NCBI RefSeq assembly: GCF_001011115.1
Contig: NZ_CP008874.1
Location: 868,001-932,000, forward strand
Direction of reading: 5' to 3'
DNA length: 64,000 nt
Source of the DNA: Halanaeroarchaeum sulfurireducens
GTDB lineage: Archaea > Halobacteriota > Halobacteria > Halobacteriales > Halobacteriaceae
Each line of letters opens with the position of its first letter. The stretch's first letter is position 1. Shown one piece after another: positions 22,862-32,637 of this stretch. The notes below the pieces were generated by a model. It was not told the origin of the DNA, ran no database searches, and saw nothing but the letters and a program-made list of their open reading frames with translations. The translations under genes and the position numbers were made by a program.

Positions 22862-23881
22862 TGTTCTATATGGTAAAGATTTCGTCGGTCACTCATCGGT
22901 ACTCACCTCGGTTGCGAAGAGGTCAGGAATCTCCGCCTCAGGATGTGGACGCAATCTGTCAAAAGCCTCGTACGGAGTCTCCAACTCGTCCCATTTGAGA
23001 CTCATGTGCGGTCGTTCCTTGTTGTAGAAATCGAGGAATGCTGGAAGCGACTCGAACCGCCAGCGTTGCTTCTCGTAAGTCTGGAAGAACCGCTCGATCT
23101 TTCCGTTGGATTGTGGCCGCCCGACCGAACACAACGAGTGTCTGATGTCATGTTCATGGAGATAGCTCTCGAACGCATGGTCCAGGTCGGGGCGGTCGTC
23201 CTGGTGGGGGTTAACGAACTCGGAGCCGTGGTCAGTGATGACTTCTAAGATTGGCACGTTCGTCTCGAACCCCTCACGAACGGTGTCGAGGAGTTCGACA
23301 CTTTTGCTGGCAGAGCTTGCATCCGTCTCGATCATGTCGAAGACGAACCGAGAGGCGTCGTCTTCGACGCCGAGCACGTGATCACCGCGGTCGTTCTGAT
23401 ACCAATCCATATGGACGGTGACACCGGCGTAATCTCGCTCGAATCGAACCCAGGGCCGTTGACGGCCCTGTTTCTTGGGATTCTCAGTCACGTGTTCGTA
23501 CTCCTCCAGGATGGTATGGACACGGTTCGTGTCGATAGAGATGCCGTCTCGCACCCGTAGAACGTGCGAGACGGCCTCCGCACCGAGATCAAGGGATTGG
23601 TAGAGTTCGAGAATCCGGTCTTCGAGATCGGCTGGATACTCGGCGTAGGGCTTCCGTCCTGGAGTATCGAGGGTTGGAATCTCGTCGGATTCTCTGTATT
23701 CCTTCGCCAGCTGTTGGACGCGTCGTCGACTGACCTCGAATTGATCCGCGACGAATTGGGTGTCCAGGTCATGATCAACAACTCGCTTACATATCCGGGC
23801 AACATCATCCTGCTCCAGCTTCATTTCCCCCGGTCGGTTACCCGGGAGATAATACCGACGAAATCTTTGGCATATACTACA
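22862..23881 (-). mobile_element. IS481-like insertion sequence
   Basis: The element is 1020 bp. The ends read TGTTCTATATGGTAAAGATT on the left and the reverse complement of TGTAGTATATGCCAAAGATT on the right. Over the first 28 bases 24 match inverted, including the shared inner block AAAGATTTCGTCGGT. Direct repeats GTTGTTCAGTTTTAT (22847-22861 and 23882-23896) flank it, a 15-bp target duplication. It sits directly after the stop of the epimerase gene. Confidence 0.88.
22889..23824 (-). CDS. DDE (rve) transposase, IS481/IS3-like
   Basis: 311 residues. The N-terminal HTH is FVADQFEVSRRRVQQLAKEY. The integrase core has Asp in VHMDWYQND (about 139), Asp in VITDHGSEF (about 199) and Glu in NGKIERFFQTYE (about 246), so the catalytic triad is complete. 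No second frame or frameshift signal is present, which favours IS481 over IS3. The element has intact ends and a target duplication, so it may still be active. Confidence 0.9.
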   Translation of the reverse strand: MKLEQDDVARICKRVVDHDLDTQFVADQFEVSRRRVQQLAKEYRESDEIPTLDTPGRKPYAEYPADLEDRILELYQSLDLGAEAVSHVLRVRDGISIDTNRVHTILEEYEHVTENPKKQGRQRPWVRFERDYAGVTVHMDWYQNDRGDHVLGVEDDASRFVFDMIETDASSASKSVELLDTVREGFETNVPILEVITDHGSEFVNPHQDDRPDLDHAFESYLHEHDIRHSLCSVGRPQSNGKIERFFQTYEKQRWRFESLPAFLDFYNKERPHMSLKWDELETPYEAFDRLRPHPEAEIPDLFATEVSTDE

Positions 23882-23898
23882 GTTGTTCAGTTTTATAG

Positions 23899-24828
23899 TT
23901 AGTTGTAGTACTTGACGGTCCGTTTGAGCCCTTCTTTGAAGTCGACTTCCGGATCATACCCCAGTAACTCTTCGGCCTTCGAGATGTCTGCGTGGGAGTG
24001 GCGAACGTCTCCAGGACGAGGGGGATCGTACTTCGGTTCGAGTTCAGTACCGAGTAGATCATTCAACATTTCGACGAGTTCGTTCACCGTCACCCGGTCA
24101 CCACAGGCAACGTTGCACACCTCACCAGTCACGTCGCCTTCTGCAGCGAGAATGTTCGCCTCCACTGCGTTGTCGATATAGGTGAAGTCGCGGGACTGCT
24201 CTCCATCACCGTAAATGACCGGCCGCTCGCCCTCGAGCATCAGATTGATGAATTTCGGGATGACGGCTGCGTACTCCCCGTTCGGATCCTGGCGGGGGCC
24301 GAAGATATTGAAGTAGCGAAGTGCGACCGTGTCGATATCGTAGAGATCGCTGAACTGGACCGCAAGTTTCTCCGTGTAATACTTCGAGAGAGCATAGGGA
24401 GATTCCGGATTCGTCGGCATCGTCTCCACTTTTGGCAACGTTTCGCTGGACCCGTAGACCGACGACGACGAGGCGACGACGGCCGTGTCGACGTCGGCAT
24501 TTCGAGCAGCGTTCAGGACGGTTGCTGTCCCCGTGCAGTTGGCGTCCGTCGAAGTTACGGGATCGTCGACGCTTCGGGGGACCGACGGGACGGCGGCCTG
24601 ATGGAAGAGATAGTCCACTCCGTCGACGAGTTCGGCCATCATCTCGGCGTTACGGACGTCCCCCTCGTAGAAGGAGAATTCGTCGTCGCTGTGGAGTGCC
24701 TCGAGATTGCTCTTTCGCCCGGTTTCGAAGTTGTCGACGCCGCGAACGGAGTACCCTCGGTCGAGAAGCTCGGTTGCGAGGTTCGAACCGATGAACCCTG
24801 CGACACCGGTGACGAGTGCAGTCGGCAT
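23899..24828 (-). CDS. UDP-N-acetylglucosamine/UDP-glucose 4-epimerase-like SDR
   Basis: 309 residues. NAD-binding motif GVAGFIGSN (about 8-16), ASSSSVYG, YALSKYYTE with the catalytic YxxxK, and NIFGPRQDPNGEYAAVIP, which is typical for WbpP/VipB-type UDP-HexNAc 4-epimerases. It shares a transcription direction and 47-base spacing with the NDP-sugar dehydrogenase upstream, a pairing known from GalNAcA synthesis (WbpP/WbpO type). The IS481-like element inserted 3 bases beyond its stop, so the protein is intact. Confidence 0.86.
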   Translation of the reverse strand: MPTALVTGVAGFIGSNLATELLDRGYSVRGVDNFETGRKSNLEALHSDDEFSFYEGDVRNAEMMAELVDGVDYLFHQAAVPSVPRSVDDPVTSTDANCTGTATVLNAARNADVDTAVVASSSSVYGSSETLPKVETMPTNPESPYALSKYYTEKLAVQFSDLYDIDTVALRYFNIFGPRQDPNGEYAAVIPKFINLMLEGERPVIYGDGEQSRDFTYIDNAVEANILAAEGDVTGEVCNVACGDRVTVNELVEMLNDLLGTELEPKYDPPRPGDVRHSHADISKAEELLGYDPEVDFKEGLKRTVKYYN

Positions 24829-24875
24829 ATCTCTGCGTTTCCTCCGAATGGTGTTAGTCTGTCGACTTTGGCCGG

Positions 24876-26162
24876 TTAGAGGCGGACGACGTGCTCGTCG
24901 TCGCGGTGGCTGGTGGCGTTCCGTGTGTCGAAGACGAGCGATGCCTCCTCGACGATGCGGTCGAAATCGAGTGGCGAGTGGTCGGTGACGATAACGACAC
25001 AGTCGGCGGAACGGAGGCGGTCGTCGGTGAGGGGAACCGACTCGTAGGTTGTTTCGCCGATATCGAGTGCTGGAACGTAGGGGTCGTGGTAGTCGACGGT
25101 CGCGTCCCAGCCAGTAAGTCCTTCGACGATGTCGATAGCCGGGGATTCGCGGGTGTCGGAGACATCAGGTTTGTACGCGGCGCCGATGATAAGGACATCG
25201 GCGGTTGAAACCGCGGTTCCGTGGTCGTTAAGCTGGCTGACGATGCGTTGAACGACGTGTTGAGGCATCTCGCGGTTGACGGTGTCAGCGAGATCGATGA
25301 ACCGCGTGTCGACGCCGTGCTCGTTGGCCTTCCAGGAAAGGTAGAACGGGTCGATAGGGATGCAGTGGCCGCCGAGGCCTGGTCCGGGGTAGAACGGCAT
25401 GAACCCGAACGGCTTGGTTTCGGCGGCGTCGATGGCGTCCCAGATGTCGACATCGAGTTCGTGGGCGATTTGCGCGAGTTCGTTGATGAGGCCGATGTTG
25501 ACCGCGCGGAACGTGTTTTCGAGGAGTTTGACGAGTTCGGCCTCGGTGGCGGAATCGACGCGCACGACCTCGTCGAAGACGGGTTCATACAGGGCTTGCG
25601 CGCGGTCACCGCACTCCTCAGTGACGCCGCCGAGGACTTTCGGAATGTCCGTCGGGCCGTACTCCTCGTTACCGGGGTCGATGCGCTCCGGGGAGAACGC
25701 GAGGTACAGATCCTCGCCGATAGTGGCGCCGTTCTCCGCGAGTACGTCCGCGAGGGCGCCTTCGGTGGCGCCCGGGTAGACGGTGCTTTCGAGGACGACG
25801 GTGCAGTCCTCTGGAACGACGGTCGCGAGGCGTTCTGCGGCGTCGAGAACGAAAGAGAGGTCGGGTGTGTCTGTCTTCCGAAGCGGTGTCGGGACGGCAA
25901 TGGATACACCGTCGGCGTCACTAAGAAGGCTGTAGTCGGTAGTGAACGTGAGCCCATTGCGTGTCGCCGTCCAGACTTCCTCGTCGGTGACATCGTTGAC
26001 CGGCGACTCGCCGGCGCGGAGGCCTTCGACCTTGTCGGCGTCGATATCGACACCGACGACATCGTAGCCAGCGTCGTGCATCGCCAAGGCCAGCGGCAGA
26101 CCGACGTACCCCAGTCCGACGACGCCAACACGCGTCTGCTCGTCTTCCATTTGCGCTGTCAA
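24876..26162 (-). CDS. Nucleotide sugar 6-dehydrogenase (UDP-HexNAc dehydrogenase type)
   Basis: 428 residues. It has the N-terminal NAD fold GVVGLGYVGLPLA (about 13-25), VPTPL, ESTVYPGATE, FSPERIDPG, and the catalytic Cys in GPGLGGHCIPIDP (about 262). The family oxidises C6 of a UDP-sugar to the uronic acid with two NAD. GGHCIPIDP and the epimerase next door favour UDP-GlcNAc/GalNAc over UDP-glucose. The start may be 26162 or the internal ATG at 26150. A 106-base gap to the divergent GT4 gene must hold both promoters. Confidence 0.9.
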   Translation of the reverse strand: MTAQMEDEQTRVGVVGLGYVGLPLALAMHDAGYDVVGVDIDADKVEGLRAGESPVNDVTDEEVWTATRNGLTFTTDYSLLSDADGVSIAVPTPLRKTDTPDLSFVLDAAERLATVVPEDCTVVLESTVYPGATEGALADVLAENGATIGEDLYLAFSPERIDPGNEEYGPTDIPKVLGGVTEECGDRAQALYEPVFDEVVRVDSATEAELVKLLENTFRAVNIGLINELAQIAHELDVDIWDAIDAAETKPFGFMPFYPGPGLGGHCIPIDPFYLSWKANEHGVDTRFIDLADTVNREMPQHVVQRIVSQLNDHGTAVSTADVLIIGAAYKPDVSDTRESPAIDIVEGLTGWDATVDYHDPYVPALDIGETTYESVPLTDDRLRSADCVVIVTDHSPLDFDRIVEEASLVFDTRNATSHRDDEHVVRL

Positions 26163-26268
26163 ATACGTTACAGCGGTTTTAGAGTGTCGTTACCCGAACA
26201 GCCTGTCTCGTGCGAACGGAAAACGGAGCTTAAGTCCCCGTGGAATGTTGTCTGGAGTGTGACTGTCG

Positions 26269-27429
26269 ATGACCGGTAGCGAGGAACCGCGCGTGTTCCA
26301 CCTAATCACGCGCCTATTGAAGGGCGGCGCGGAAGCGAAGACGATCGCGACCGTCCGTGGTCTCGACGATTACGCGTTCACCGTCGGGTACGGCGCCGAG
26401 TACGACCCCGGTCAGGTCGAGCTATTGGAGCGCGAGGGGGTCTCGACCAAGCGCTTCTCGTTGATCCGACACTACAATCCCGTGACGGCGGTACCGGCGG
26501 TGCTGTCGCTAGCGCGATACCTCCGCCGCAAGGAGTTCGACATCGTGCACACTCATAGCACGGAAGCCGGCATCATCGGACGGTTTGCTGCAGCGCTCGC
26601 GGGCGTGCCGAACATCGTGCACACGGTGCACGGCGTGCCGTTCGCCGACGATCGGAGTGACGCGTTGAACCGGTTCGTGCTCGCCAGTGAGCGTCAGGCC
26701 GCAAAATACACTGACCGCATCGTTACGAACGCGGACGTCATTGCCGACGAATACTTGGAGCGCGGGATTGGGACGCCCGACCAGTACACGACCGTCTACA
26801 GCGGCGTGGACCTGGACGCGTTTGCGGATGCCGATCCTGTTGAGGATCTACCCGGAGAACGCCCACGCGTCGTCATGGTCGGCCGGCTCGCCGACGGTAA
26901 GGGTCATGGCGTGTTGCTGGATGCCGTTGAGTCGCTGAAGGACTTCGAGGGGTCAGTGTGCGTGGTCGGCGACGGCCCGCTGTACGAATCGCTCGTCGAG
27001 GATGTCGAGGACCGTGGGCTGTCCGACCAGGTGTTCCTCACCGGCTTCCGTGACGACGTCCCGCGAGTGCTCGCAACGAGTGACGTGCTCGTGTTGCCGT
27101 CGTTCCGGGAAGGCACGCCCAGAGTGATCACGGAAGCGATGGCCAGCGGATTGCCGGTGGTGGCTACCGACATTGCGGGGATTCCCGAGCAAGTAGAGGA
27201 TGGGGAGAATGGGTACCTTATTCCGACTGGAGATTCCGAGGCGCTGGCCGACCGGCTTGAGCGTTTAGTGGCTGACAAGGAGCTACGCGAACGTATGGGT
27301 GCGCGTGGACTGAAGGGTGCCGAACGGTTTTCCGTGGGGACGATGGTCGACGAGCTGGACGGGCTGTATAAGGAGTTGCTGGCAGAATATCGGACTCGAA
27401 AGCCGTCGAGAGGAGAGGACGACGGTTAG
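26269..27429 (+). CDS. GT4 glycosyltransferase
   Basis: 386 residues, GT-B fold. The N-terminal LLKGGAEAKTIATV and HTHSTEAGIIGR bind the acceptor. The C-terminal VVMVGRLADGKGHGVLLDAV, VLPSFREGTPRVITEAMASGLPVVATD carry the donor-site Glu pair (EGTPRVITE). It leads a forward run with the phosphatase-fold and deacetylase genes. The sugar is unknown. G+C content is a little lower than in the 0-22 kb region. Confidence 0.9.
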   Translation: MTGSEEPRVFHLITRLLKGGAEAKTIATVRGLDDYAFTVGYGAEYDPGQVELLEREGVSTKRFSLIRHYNPVTAVPAVLSLARYLRRKEFDIVHTHSTEAGIIGRFAAALAGVPNIVHTVHGVPFADDRSDALNRFVLASERQAAKYTDRIVTNADVIADEYLERGIGTPDQYTTVYSGVDLDAFADADPVEDLPGERPRVVMVGRLADGKGHGVLLDAVESLKDFEGSVCVVGDGPLYESLVEDVEDRGLSDQVFLTGFRDDVPRVLATSDVLVLPSFREGTPRVITEAMASGLPVVATDIAGIPEQVEDGENGYLIPTGDSEALADRLERLVADKELRERMGARGLKGAERFSVGTMVDELDGLYKELLAEYRTRKPSRGEDDG

Positions 27430-27481
27430 GCAGCAAAGGAGAACGCAGATGGTTTAGTCGTCGGATGTTGAGTATGAGGAA

Positions 27482-29032
27482 ATGACGACGGTCGTACTCG
27501 GGCTGGACGGGGGCTGTTTCGAGTTGATCCAGCCGTGGATCGACGAAGGAATGCTCCCCACGTTTTCGAGACTGACAGAGGAGGGGGCGGCAGCGGACAT
27601 GCAGAGCTGTCTGCCGCCGGTGACGTGTCCGAACTGGCAGTGCTACGCGACCGGAACGAACCCCGGGAAGCTCGGCGTGTTCTGGTGGGAAGCCGTCGAC
27701 GAGGCCGAGCGGAAAATCGAGAACCGGAGCGCGGCCGGCGATTTCGATGGCACGCACTACTGGCGTTTTTTCGACGGCGACACCGCGGTTGTAAACCTCC
27801 CGACTTCGTACCCACCTTCGGAAATCGACGGAATCCACATCGCGGGTGGCCCTGGCGCCGAACAGACCGGCTACACGTATCCTGAATCGCTGGAACAGGA
27901 ACTGGAAGAGAAGTACGACTACGCCGTTCACCCGGAGAAGATGTCCCTGCTGTCCGGCGACGACCCGGACAACAAGTGCGTTCCGGAAATCTACGATCTG
28001 ATCGACTCCCGGTTCGACGTCCTGGAAGACGAACTTGAGCGTGGCGAGTACGGACTCATCCACGTAACCGTCTTCTATCTGAACGTTCTCCAGCACTTCT
28101 ACTGGGACATGGATGTCGTGAAGCAGGCGTGGGAGCGAATCGACGAGCGCGTCAGTCGGGTACTGGAGATGGACGAGCTCGAGCACTTTTTCGTGATGTC
28201 CGACCACGGTTCCAACGAGATCGAAACGACGTTCCGGATCAACACGTGGCTAGAACAGCACGGCTACCTGCAGACCGAGCCGAGTGTCAGCGACTACCTC
28301 CACAAAGCGGGGATTACACAGGAGCGCGTCAGGCCGGTGCTCGCGAAGCTGGGCGTGGAGTGGTGGGCGCGGCGACTGCTCCCGGATCGCGTACAGATGT
28401 TGCTTCCCGATGATGAAGGATCGGTCGACAAAAGCGCGAAAGGCGACGTCATCGACTGGGACCGCTCACAAGCGGTCGCGAGCGGGCAGGGGCCCGTATA
28501 CGTGCTCGCCGACGATTCTGCGGAGCGCGAGCGCATCGTCGACGAGCTGATTGCTGATTTGGAGGGGGTCACTGACGAGAACAGAACTCCGGTTTTCGAC
28601 CAAGTGTTACGCGGCGAGGACGTGTATAGCGGCCCGCACGTGGACCGCGGACCGGATGTGGTTCTGAACCAGGCTGCCGGCGTTCACATCGAGGGGAAGA
28701 TCGGGAACGACGAAGTGTTCGGCGAACCGAACAAGTGGAACGGCGAGAACAAAGACACGGGTATGTTCATTGGGTACGGGCCAGCCATCGACAAGACGGC
28801 CACGCTACCGGACATGCACATTCTCGACATCGCGCCGACCCTGCTCCACTTACACGGCGAGGATGTCCCTGAGCGAATGGATGGCGAAGTTCACAAGGAC
28901 ATCTTTGATGCGGAGTCGGAACCGGCGAACCGCGACATCTCGCGCGTCGACGTGGAGGTGGACATTGCGGATTCGCAAACGGTTAAGCGCGACGTAACCG
29001 ACCGACTGGAGGACCTCGGTTACATGGAGTAG
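27482..29032 (+). CDS. Alkaline phosphatase-superfamily phosphodiesterase/nucleotide pyrophosphatase
   Basis: 516 residues. It starts VVLGLDGGCFELI (metal Asp, about 8), has PPVTCPNWQCYATG with the nucleophile Thr (about 45), VMSDHG (metal Asp-His, about 241) and a late GPHVDRGPDVVL region. This fits type I phosphodiesterase/NPP. There is no signal peptide, so it would act in the cytoplasm on a nucleotide sugar or a lipid-linked intermediate. It ends RLEDLGYME, a tail shared with three related genes here. The deacetylase starts 1 base after its stop. Confidence 0.87.
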   Translation: MTTVVLGLDGGCFELIQPWIDEGMLPTFSRLTEEGAAADMQSCLPPVTCPNWQCYATGTNPGKLGVFWWEAVDEAERKIENRSAAGDFDGTHYWRFFDGDTAVVNLPTSYPPSEIDGIHIAGGPGAEQTGYTYPESLEQELEEKYDYAVHPEKMSLLSGDDPDNKCVPEIYDLIDSRFDVLEDELERGEYGLIHVTVFYLNVLQHFYWDMDVVKQAWERIDERVSRVLEMDELEHFFVMSDHGSNEIETTFRINTWLEQHGYLQTEPSVSDYLHKAGITQERVRPVLAKLGVEWWARRLLPDRVQMLLPDDEGSVDKSAKGDVIDWDRSQAVASGQGPVYVLADDSAERERIVDELIADLEGVTDENRTPVFDQVLRGEDVYSGPHVDRGPDVVLNQAAGVHIEGKIGNDEVFGEPNKWNGENKDTGMFIGYGPAIDKTATLPDMHILDIAPTLLHLHGEDVPERMDGEVHKDIFDAESEPANRDISRVDVEVDIADSQTVKRDVTDRLEDLGYME

Positions 29033-29033
29033 T

Positions 29034-29984
29034 ATGAGTGACGAGAAGGGCGTGTTCACGATCTCGCTGGACACCGAGCTTGCGTGGGGGACGTTCGACA
29101 AGGGAAACGTTGAGCGGTACGAGGAAGCCTACCGGAACACGCCGGCAGTCATTGATCAGTTATGCGATATCTTCGATGAGTATGAGATTCCAGCTACGTG
29201 GGCGATCGTTTCCCACCTGTTGGAGGACTGTGACGGAGACCATTCCGATCGGACGTCCCCGGACTTGGAATGGGTCGACGATTGGTTCGGCGAGCTGCCG
29301 TGCGCGAGTGGAATGGACAAGGACCTGTGGTACGCGCCGTGGTTAATGGACCGATTACAGGATTGTGAGACGGAGCAGGAGATCGGGCTACACGGCTCAA
29401 CGCACATGCAGCTGGGAGCCGACGGTTGTTCGCGAAAACAAGCCGAGGAGGAGATTAAGGCTGCCGTCGAGACGTTGCAGGCGCACGGTGTAGAGCCGAA
29501 GAGTTTCGTATTCCCGCGCAACGACGTTGGGCACGTTGACGTGCTCCAGGAGCATGGAATTAAAGCCTATCGCGGCGTGGATGATCGATGGTACGAGCGC
29601 GGGTCTATTCCTAATGGCGTGAAACCGCTGCTACGGTTCTTTTACGAAGCAATTCGGGGAACACCACCCGTGGTTGAGCCAGTGGACCGTGATGGTGTGG
29701 TTGAGATTCCTGGGTCGCAAGTGTTCCGTCCCTCTTATGACGGCTGGCAGTACACACCTGGGGAGAGTAGTGTTGCGCGAGCGAAGAAGGGGCTGCAGCG
29801 TGCGGTGGAGACTGGCCGTGTGTTCCACTTATGGTTCCACCCGTTCAATTTGGGACACGATATTGAACAGGATCTGGAGCGAGTGGAGCAAATACTGGAA
29901 TCCGCTGCCAATCTGTGTGATGATGAAAAGCTCGCGTGTCTGCCGATGCGGAAGGTGGTATCGCGAAAGAAGTACCGTCTGTAG
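29034..29984 (+). CDS. Polysaccharide deacetylase (NodB-like)
   Basis: 316 residues. The first metal-binding motif TISLDTELAWG (Asp at about 13) and HGSTHMQLG (His pair about 121-125) are in place, with FVFPRNDVGHVDVL and WFHPFNLG later. These are the NodB deacetylase motifs, which remove N- or O-acetyl groups from sugars. No signal peptide is seen. It is coupled to the phosphodiesterase gene, so both probably act on the same glycan intermediate. Confidence 0.87.
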   Translation: MSDEKGVFTISLDTELAWGTFDKGNVERYEEAYRNTPAVIDQLCDIFDEYEIPATWAIVSHLLEDCDGDHSDRTSPDLEWVDDWFGELPCASGMDKDLWYAPWLMDRLQDCETEQEIGLHGSTHMQLGADGCSRKQAEEEIKAAVETLQAHGVEPKSFVFPRNDVGHVDVLQEHGIKAYRGVDDRWYERGSIPNGVKPLLRFFYEAIRGTPPVVEPVDRDGVVEIPGSQVFRPSYDGWQYTPGESSVARAKKGLQRAVETGRVFHLWFHPFNLGHDIEQDLERVEQILESAANLCDDEKLACLPMRKVVSRKKYRL

Positions 29985-30452
29985 TGACTGGTCACTTAGA
30001 TCCGAGAACCGAAGTCGTTTTACAAGAGCTTCGTTGTCAATATTGGGGAGTCTGGGCCTTCAGACATCTCTTCGATTCTGTTGAATGGGTTGTCCACTCG
30101 TTCCTGAGATCATTCGGCTGTATCCGGATTCTGAATACTGACGTCGTTCATCTCATCGGAGTCGTTAGTGAGATCGTAGTGGTACTAGTAGTCGGTTTTG
30201 GCCTCGTTGAGGGACTTTCTGTAATCTGTGAGGAAGTCGAGTCGCGTTAGTCGGCTCCGTGGATTTTCCTCCCGGAGATAACGATCTTCTTAACACCTAC
30301 ATTCGCTTTTATGTTGATCAGCCATTCTGGTCAAGTATTCGGCGTCGACGAGGTCGAGGTGTGTCGAAGGATGACATTGGCTAGAGCCATTGTGTCGACT
30401 GTCGTCGGCTGGTCTTTTTCTAGTAACAGTGGACACCGTAACAGGATAACCG
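29985..30452. other. Gap with no intact gene
   Basis: 468 bases without a credible gene. Short open frames have no family signature. The base composition is lower in G+C than its neighbours. The sequence joins directly onto a glycosyltransferase fragment at about 30453, so a recombination junction probably lies here. Confidence 0.5.
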
Positions 30453-31196
30453 CGGGCTCTACAGCCAGTCGGCCCCGGAGTGGGTGTTCCGGTGGTGCAT
30501 ACGGAGCCTGGGCCGGTGGACGTTCGATCAGGCCGACGTGGTGTTCTGTTACACGGAGACGGACAAGAACCTGGTGCGGGACCTGGGCGTGCACAGTCGG
30601 ATCGAGGTCGTGCCGAACGGGATCGACACCGAGCGGTTCACCCCGGAGGGTCCGGGGAGCGATCTGGTCAAGAGTGACGGTCCGGTGGTGCTGTTCGTCG
30701 GGCGGCTGGTCGAGGGGAAGCGCCCAGGGATCGCCATCGAGGCTTCTCGGCCGTCCTGAAGGCGTCCCCCGAGGCGGAGCTGTACCTGTATGGAGACGGG
30801 CCTCTACGGGAGGAACTCGAGGTGCAGGTTCGGGAGCTGGGGATCGACGCGTCGGTGACGTTCCAGGGCCACGTTCCCTACGACGAGATGTCGGCGGTGT
30901 ATCGGAGCGGGGACGTGCTGGTGTTGCCGAGCCGGGCCGAGGGAGTGCCGCGGACGGTACTGGAGGCGATAGCGAGTGGGGCCCGGCCTGTAACGAGCGA
31001 CTTCCCGCAAATCCGGTCGATCGTGGCATCGAACGGGCACCTGGTGGATGCAGATTCGTTGGAGGGTATGTTCGATGCGATTTCTTCGGCACTGGGGGAT
31101 GTGGAGAAGGGGGAAGCGTGGCAATCGGTCGACGAAATGGAGTGGGAACGGACGGTCGATCGAACGACCGGATCTCTCGAATCGATCGTTCACTGA
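30453..31196 (+). pseudogene. GT4 glycosyltransferase C-terminal half
   Basis: It begins inside the gene at GLYSQSAPEWVFRW, continues with CYTETDKNLVRDLGVHSRIEV and VVLFVGRLVEGKRPGIAIEA, then shifts frame by one base near 30742. It resumes as AELYLYGDGPLREELEV, and VLVLPSRAEGVPRTVLEAIASG has the donor-site motif. It runs to ESIVH at 31196. It has no start codon and one frameshift. It complements the N-terminal fragment at 22380-22693, lacking only a few residues between the two. Confidence 0.85.
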
Positions 31197-32637
31197 AGGT
31201 AGCCGAGATCCTCGAGTCGGTCTTTCGTTTCTTCTCTCATAACCACGTACCCCGTTTGGTCGGCGCACTCGAAAGAAGTGAGCCAGTCGTCGAGTTTCGT
31301 TCCGAGTTCCTGGCGTATGTCCTCTCTTTCCTCCGAGAGGTCAGTGGTCTCACCGGGATCGTTCTCGGTGTCATAGAGTTCGATCGAGCCGTCGGATCCT
31401 CGGATGAGTTTCCAGCGATCGGTGCGGATGGCTCGAGGTGAACGGTCGTCTTCGTACACTGATTCCGGAAAATCGCCAACGCGCTTCTCCAGGGCCTCCA
31501 TCGAGGGCTGCGGTGCCATGTATTCGGCGATGGCATCGTCGCGTGTTTCGTTGGCGACGGGATGGAACGCGATTCCCTGGAACTGCTCTCGTGCCTCCGG
31601 GGCGTCGCTGTCGAGCACGTCGAGAATCGTCGCCGGAAAGTCGACGAGCTGGACGAGGTCGTCGATTTGATCGTCCTCGAAGGGGCCGCCGTGGACGAAC
31701 AGCGGGATGTGAAGGAGGGTGTCGTAGAGCGGATACTGATGGTCCATCAGACCGTGGTCACCGATGTTCTCTCCGTGGTCACTCCTGACGATGAACAGGG
31801 TATCTTCCCACTCTCCTCTGGCCTTGAGAAGATCGACAATTTCCTCGATCCTCTCTTCGAGGTAGGCTATCTCGGCACGATAGAGGGAACGGAGGATTTC
31901 TAATTCTCCGTCGGTCAGTTCGTCTTTGTTGGCGATGTATCCCCAGGCGTCCTGTGGGACCTCCATCCCTCTTCGTAGGTGACGCCATCAGGGAGGTGCT
32001 CTTCGGCGTGTGCCTTTGGTGGTCGATATTCGAGATGGGGTTCGGAATAGTTTACGAACATGAAAACGAGCGCGAGTTGTTTCTGGTGGTTAGCCAGTCT
32101 TCGATCCACTCGTTGGTCCGGGCGGTGCCGTCGTCTTCGGTCTTCCTGAAGAACTGGCCGTAGATTGCGTTCGTGAGATACGTTACGAGATTGTCATTAA
32201 ATAGTGCCTTCCGGGCCTCGGTAATTTTAGCAATGCCTTCCTCTTGCCGGGCGATACATCCGAGATCAGTGTCGCTCTGGACGTATTACCAGGTCTTGTA
32301 GAAGGTTTCGAAGCCCCGGTCGAAACCGAACTTCTCGCTTACCAAGGTGTTGTTCGAGACGGCGACGGTTTCGTAGTCGTGATTTTGGAGGAGTTCGGGA
32401 AGTGTGGTGAGCGTATCGTTAAGGTGTTTGTGGTCCCGCGTGTGCACCGAGTTTTGCCGATGGTGTTCCAGTGAAGAGTGGACTGTGGGAGGGGAGGGTC
32501 CAAGGGGCGGAAAAGAACGTCCTTCTGAACTCCGCAAACGAGTCGGGGGTCCCAGAGTGTAGTTCTGGACTGCTGGAGGATGATTGGAAGCAACTCGCTC
32601 GAATCGTATTTATTACGATGACTAAGTTTTGGGTCAT
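31190..32637 (-). pseudogene. Sulfatase-like gene, decayed
   Basis: The minus-strand start near 32637 reads MTQNLVIVINTIRAS, and then FFSAPWTLPSHSPLFTGT, the N-terminal active-site block of sulfatase-type enzymes. Fragments in other frames follow: LPELLQNHDYETVAVSNNTL and FGFDRGFETFYKTW around 32290-32420, and FVNYSEPHLEYRPPKAH near 32010-32060. A long clean frame from 31966 to 31190 has VRSDHGENIGDHG and DRWKLIRG, and ends RLEDLGYLQ. At least three frame breaks make it a pseudogene, though a 258-residue C-terminal piece is open. Confidence 0.82.

Noticed and set aside
25221-26279. A 352-codon open frame on the plus strand
   Set aside because: It lies entirely opposite the nucleotide sugar dehydrogenase, whose motifs are unmistakable. 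Long antisense frames are common in GC-rich haloarchaeal DNA.
30311-31441. 376-codon plus-strand frame over the GT4 C-terminal fragment
   Set aside because: Its translation is Gly/Arg-rich without motifs, whereas two other frames give clear GT4 sequence with one frameshift.
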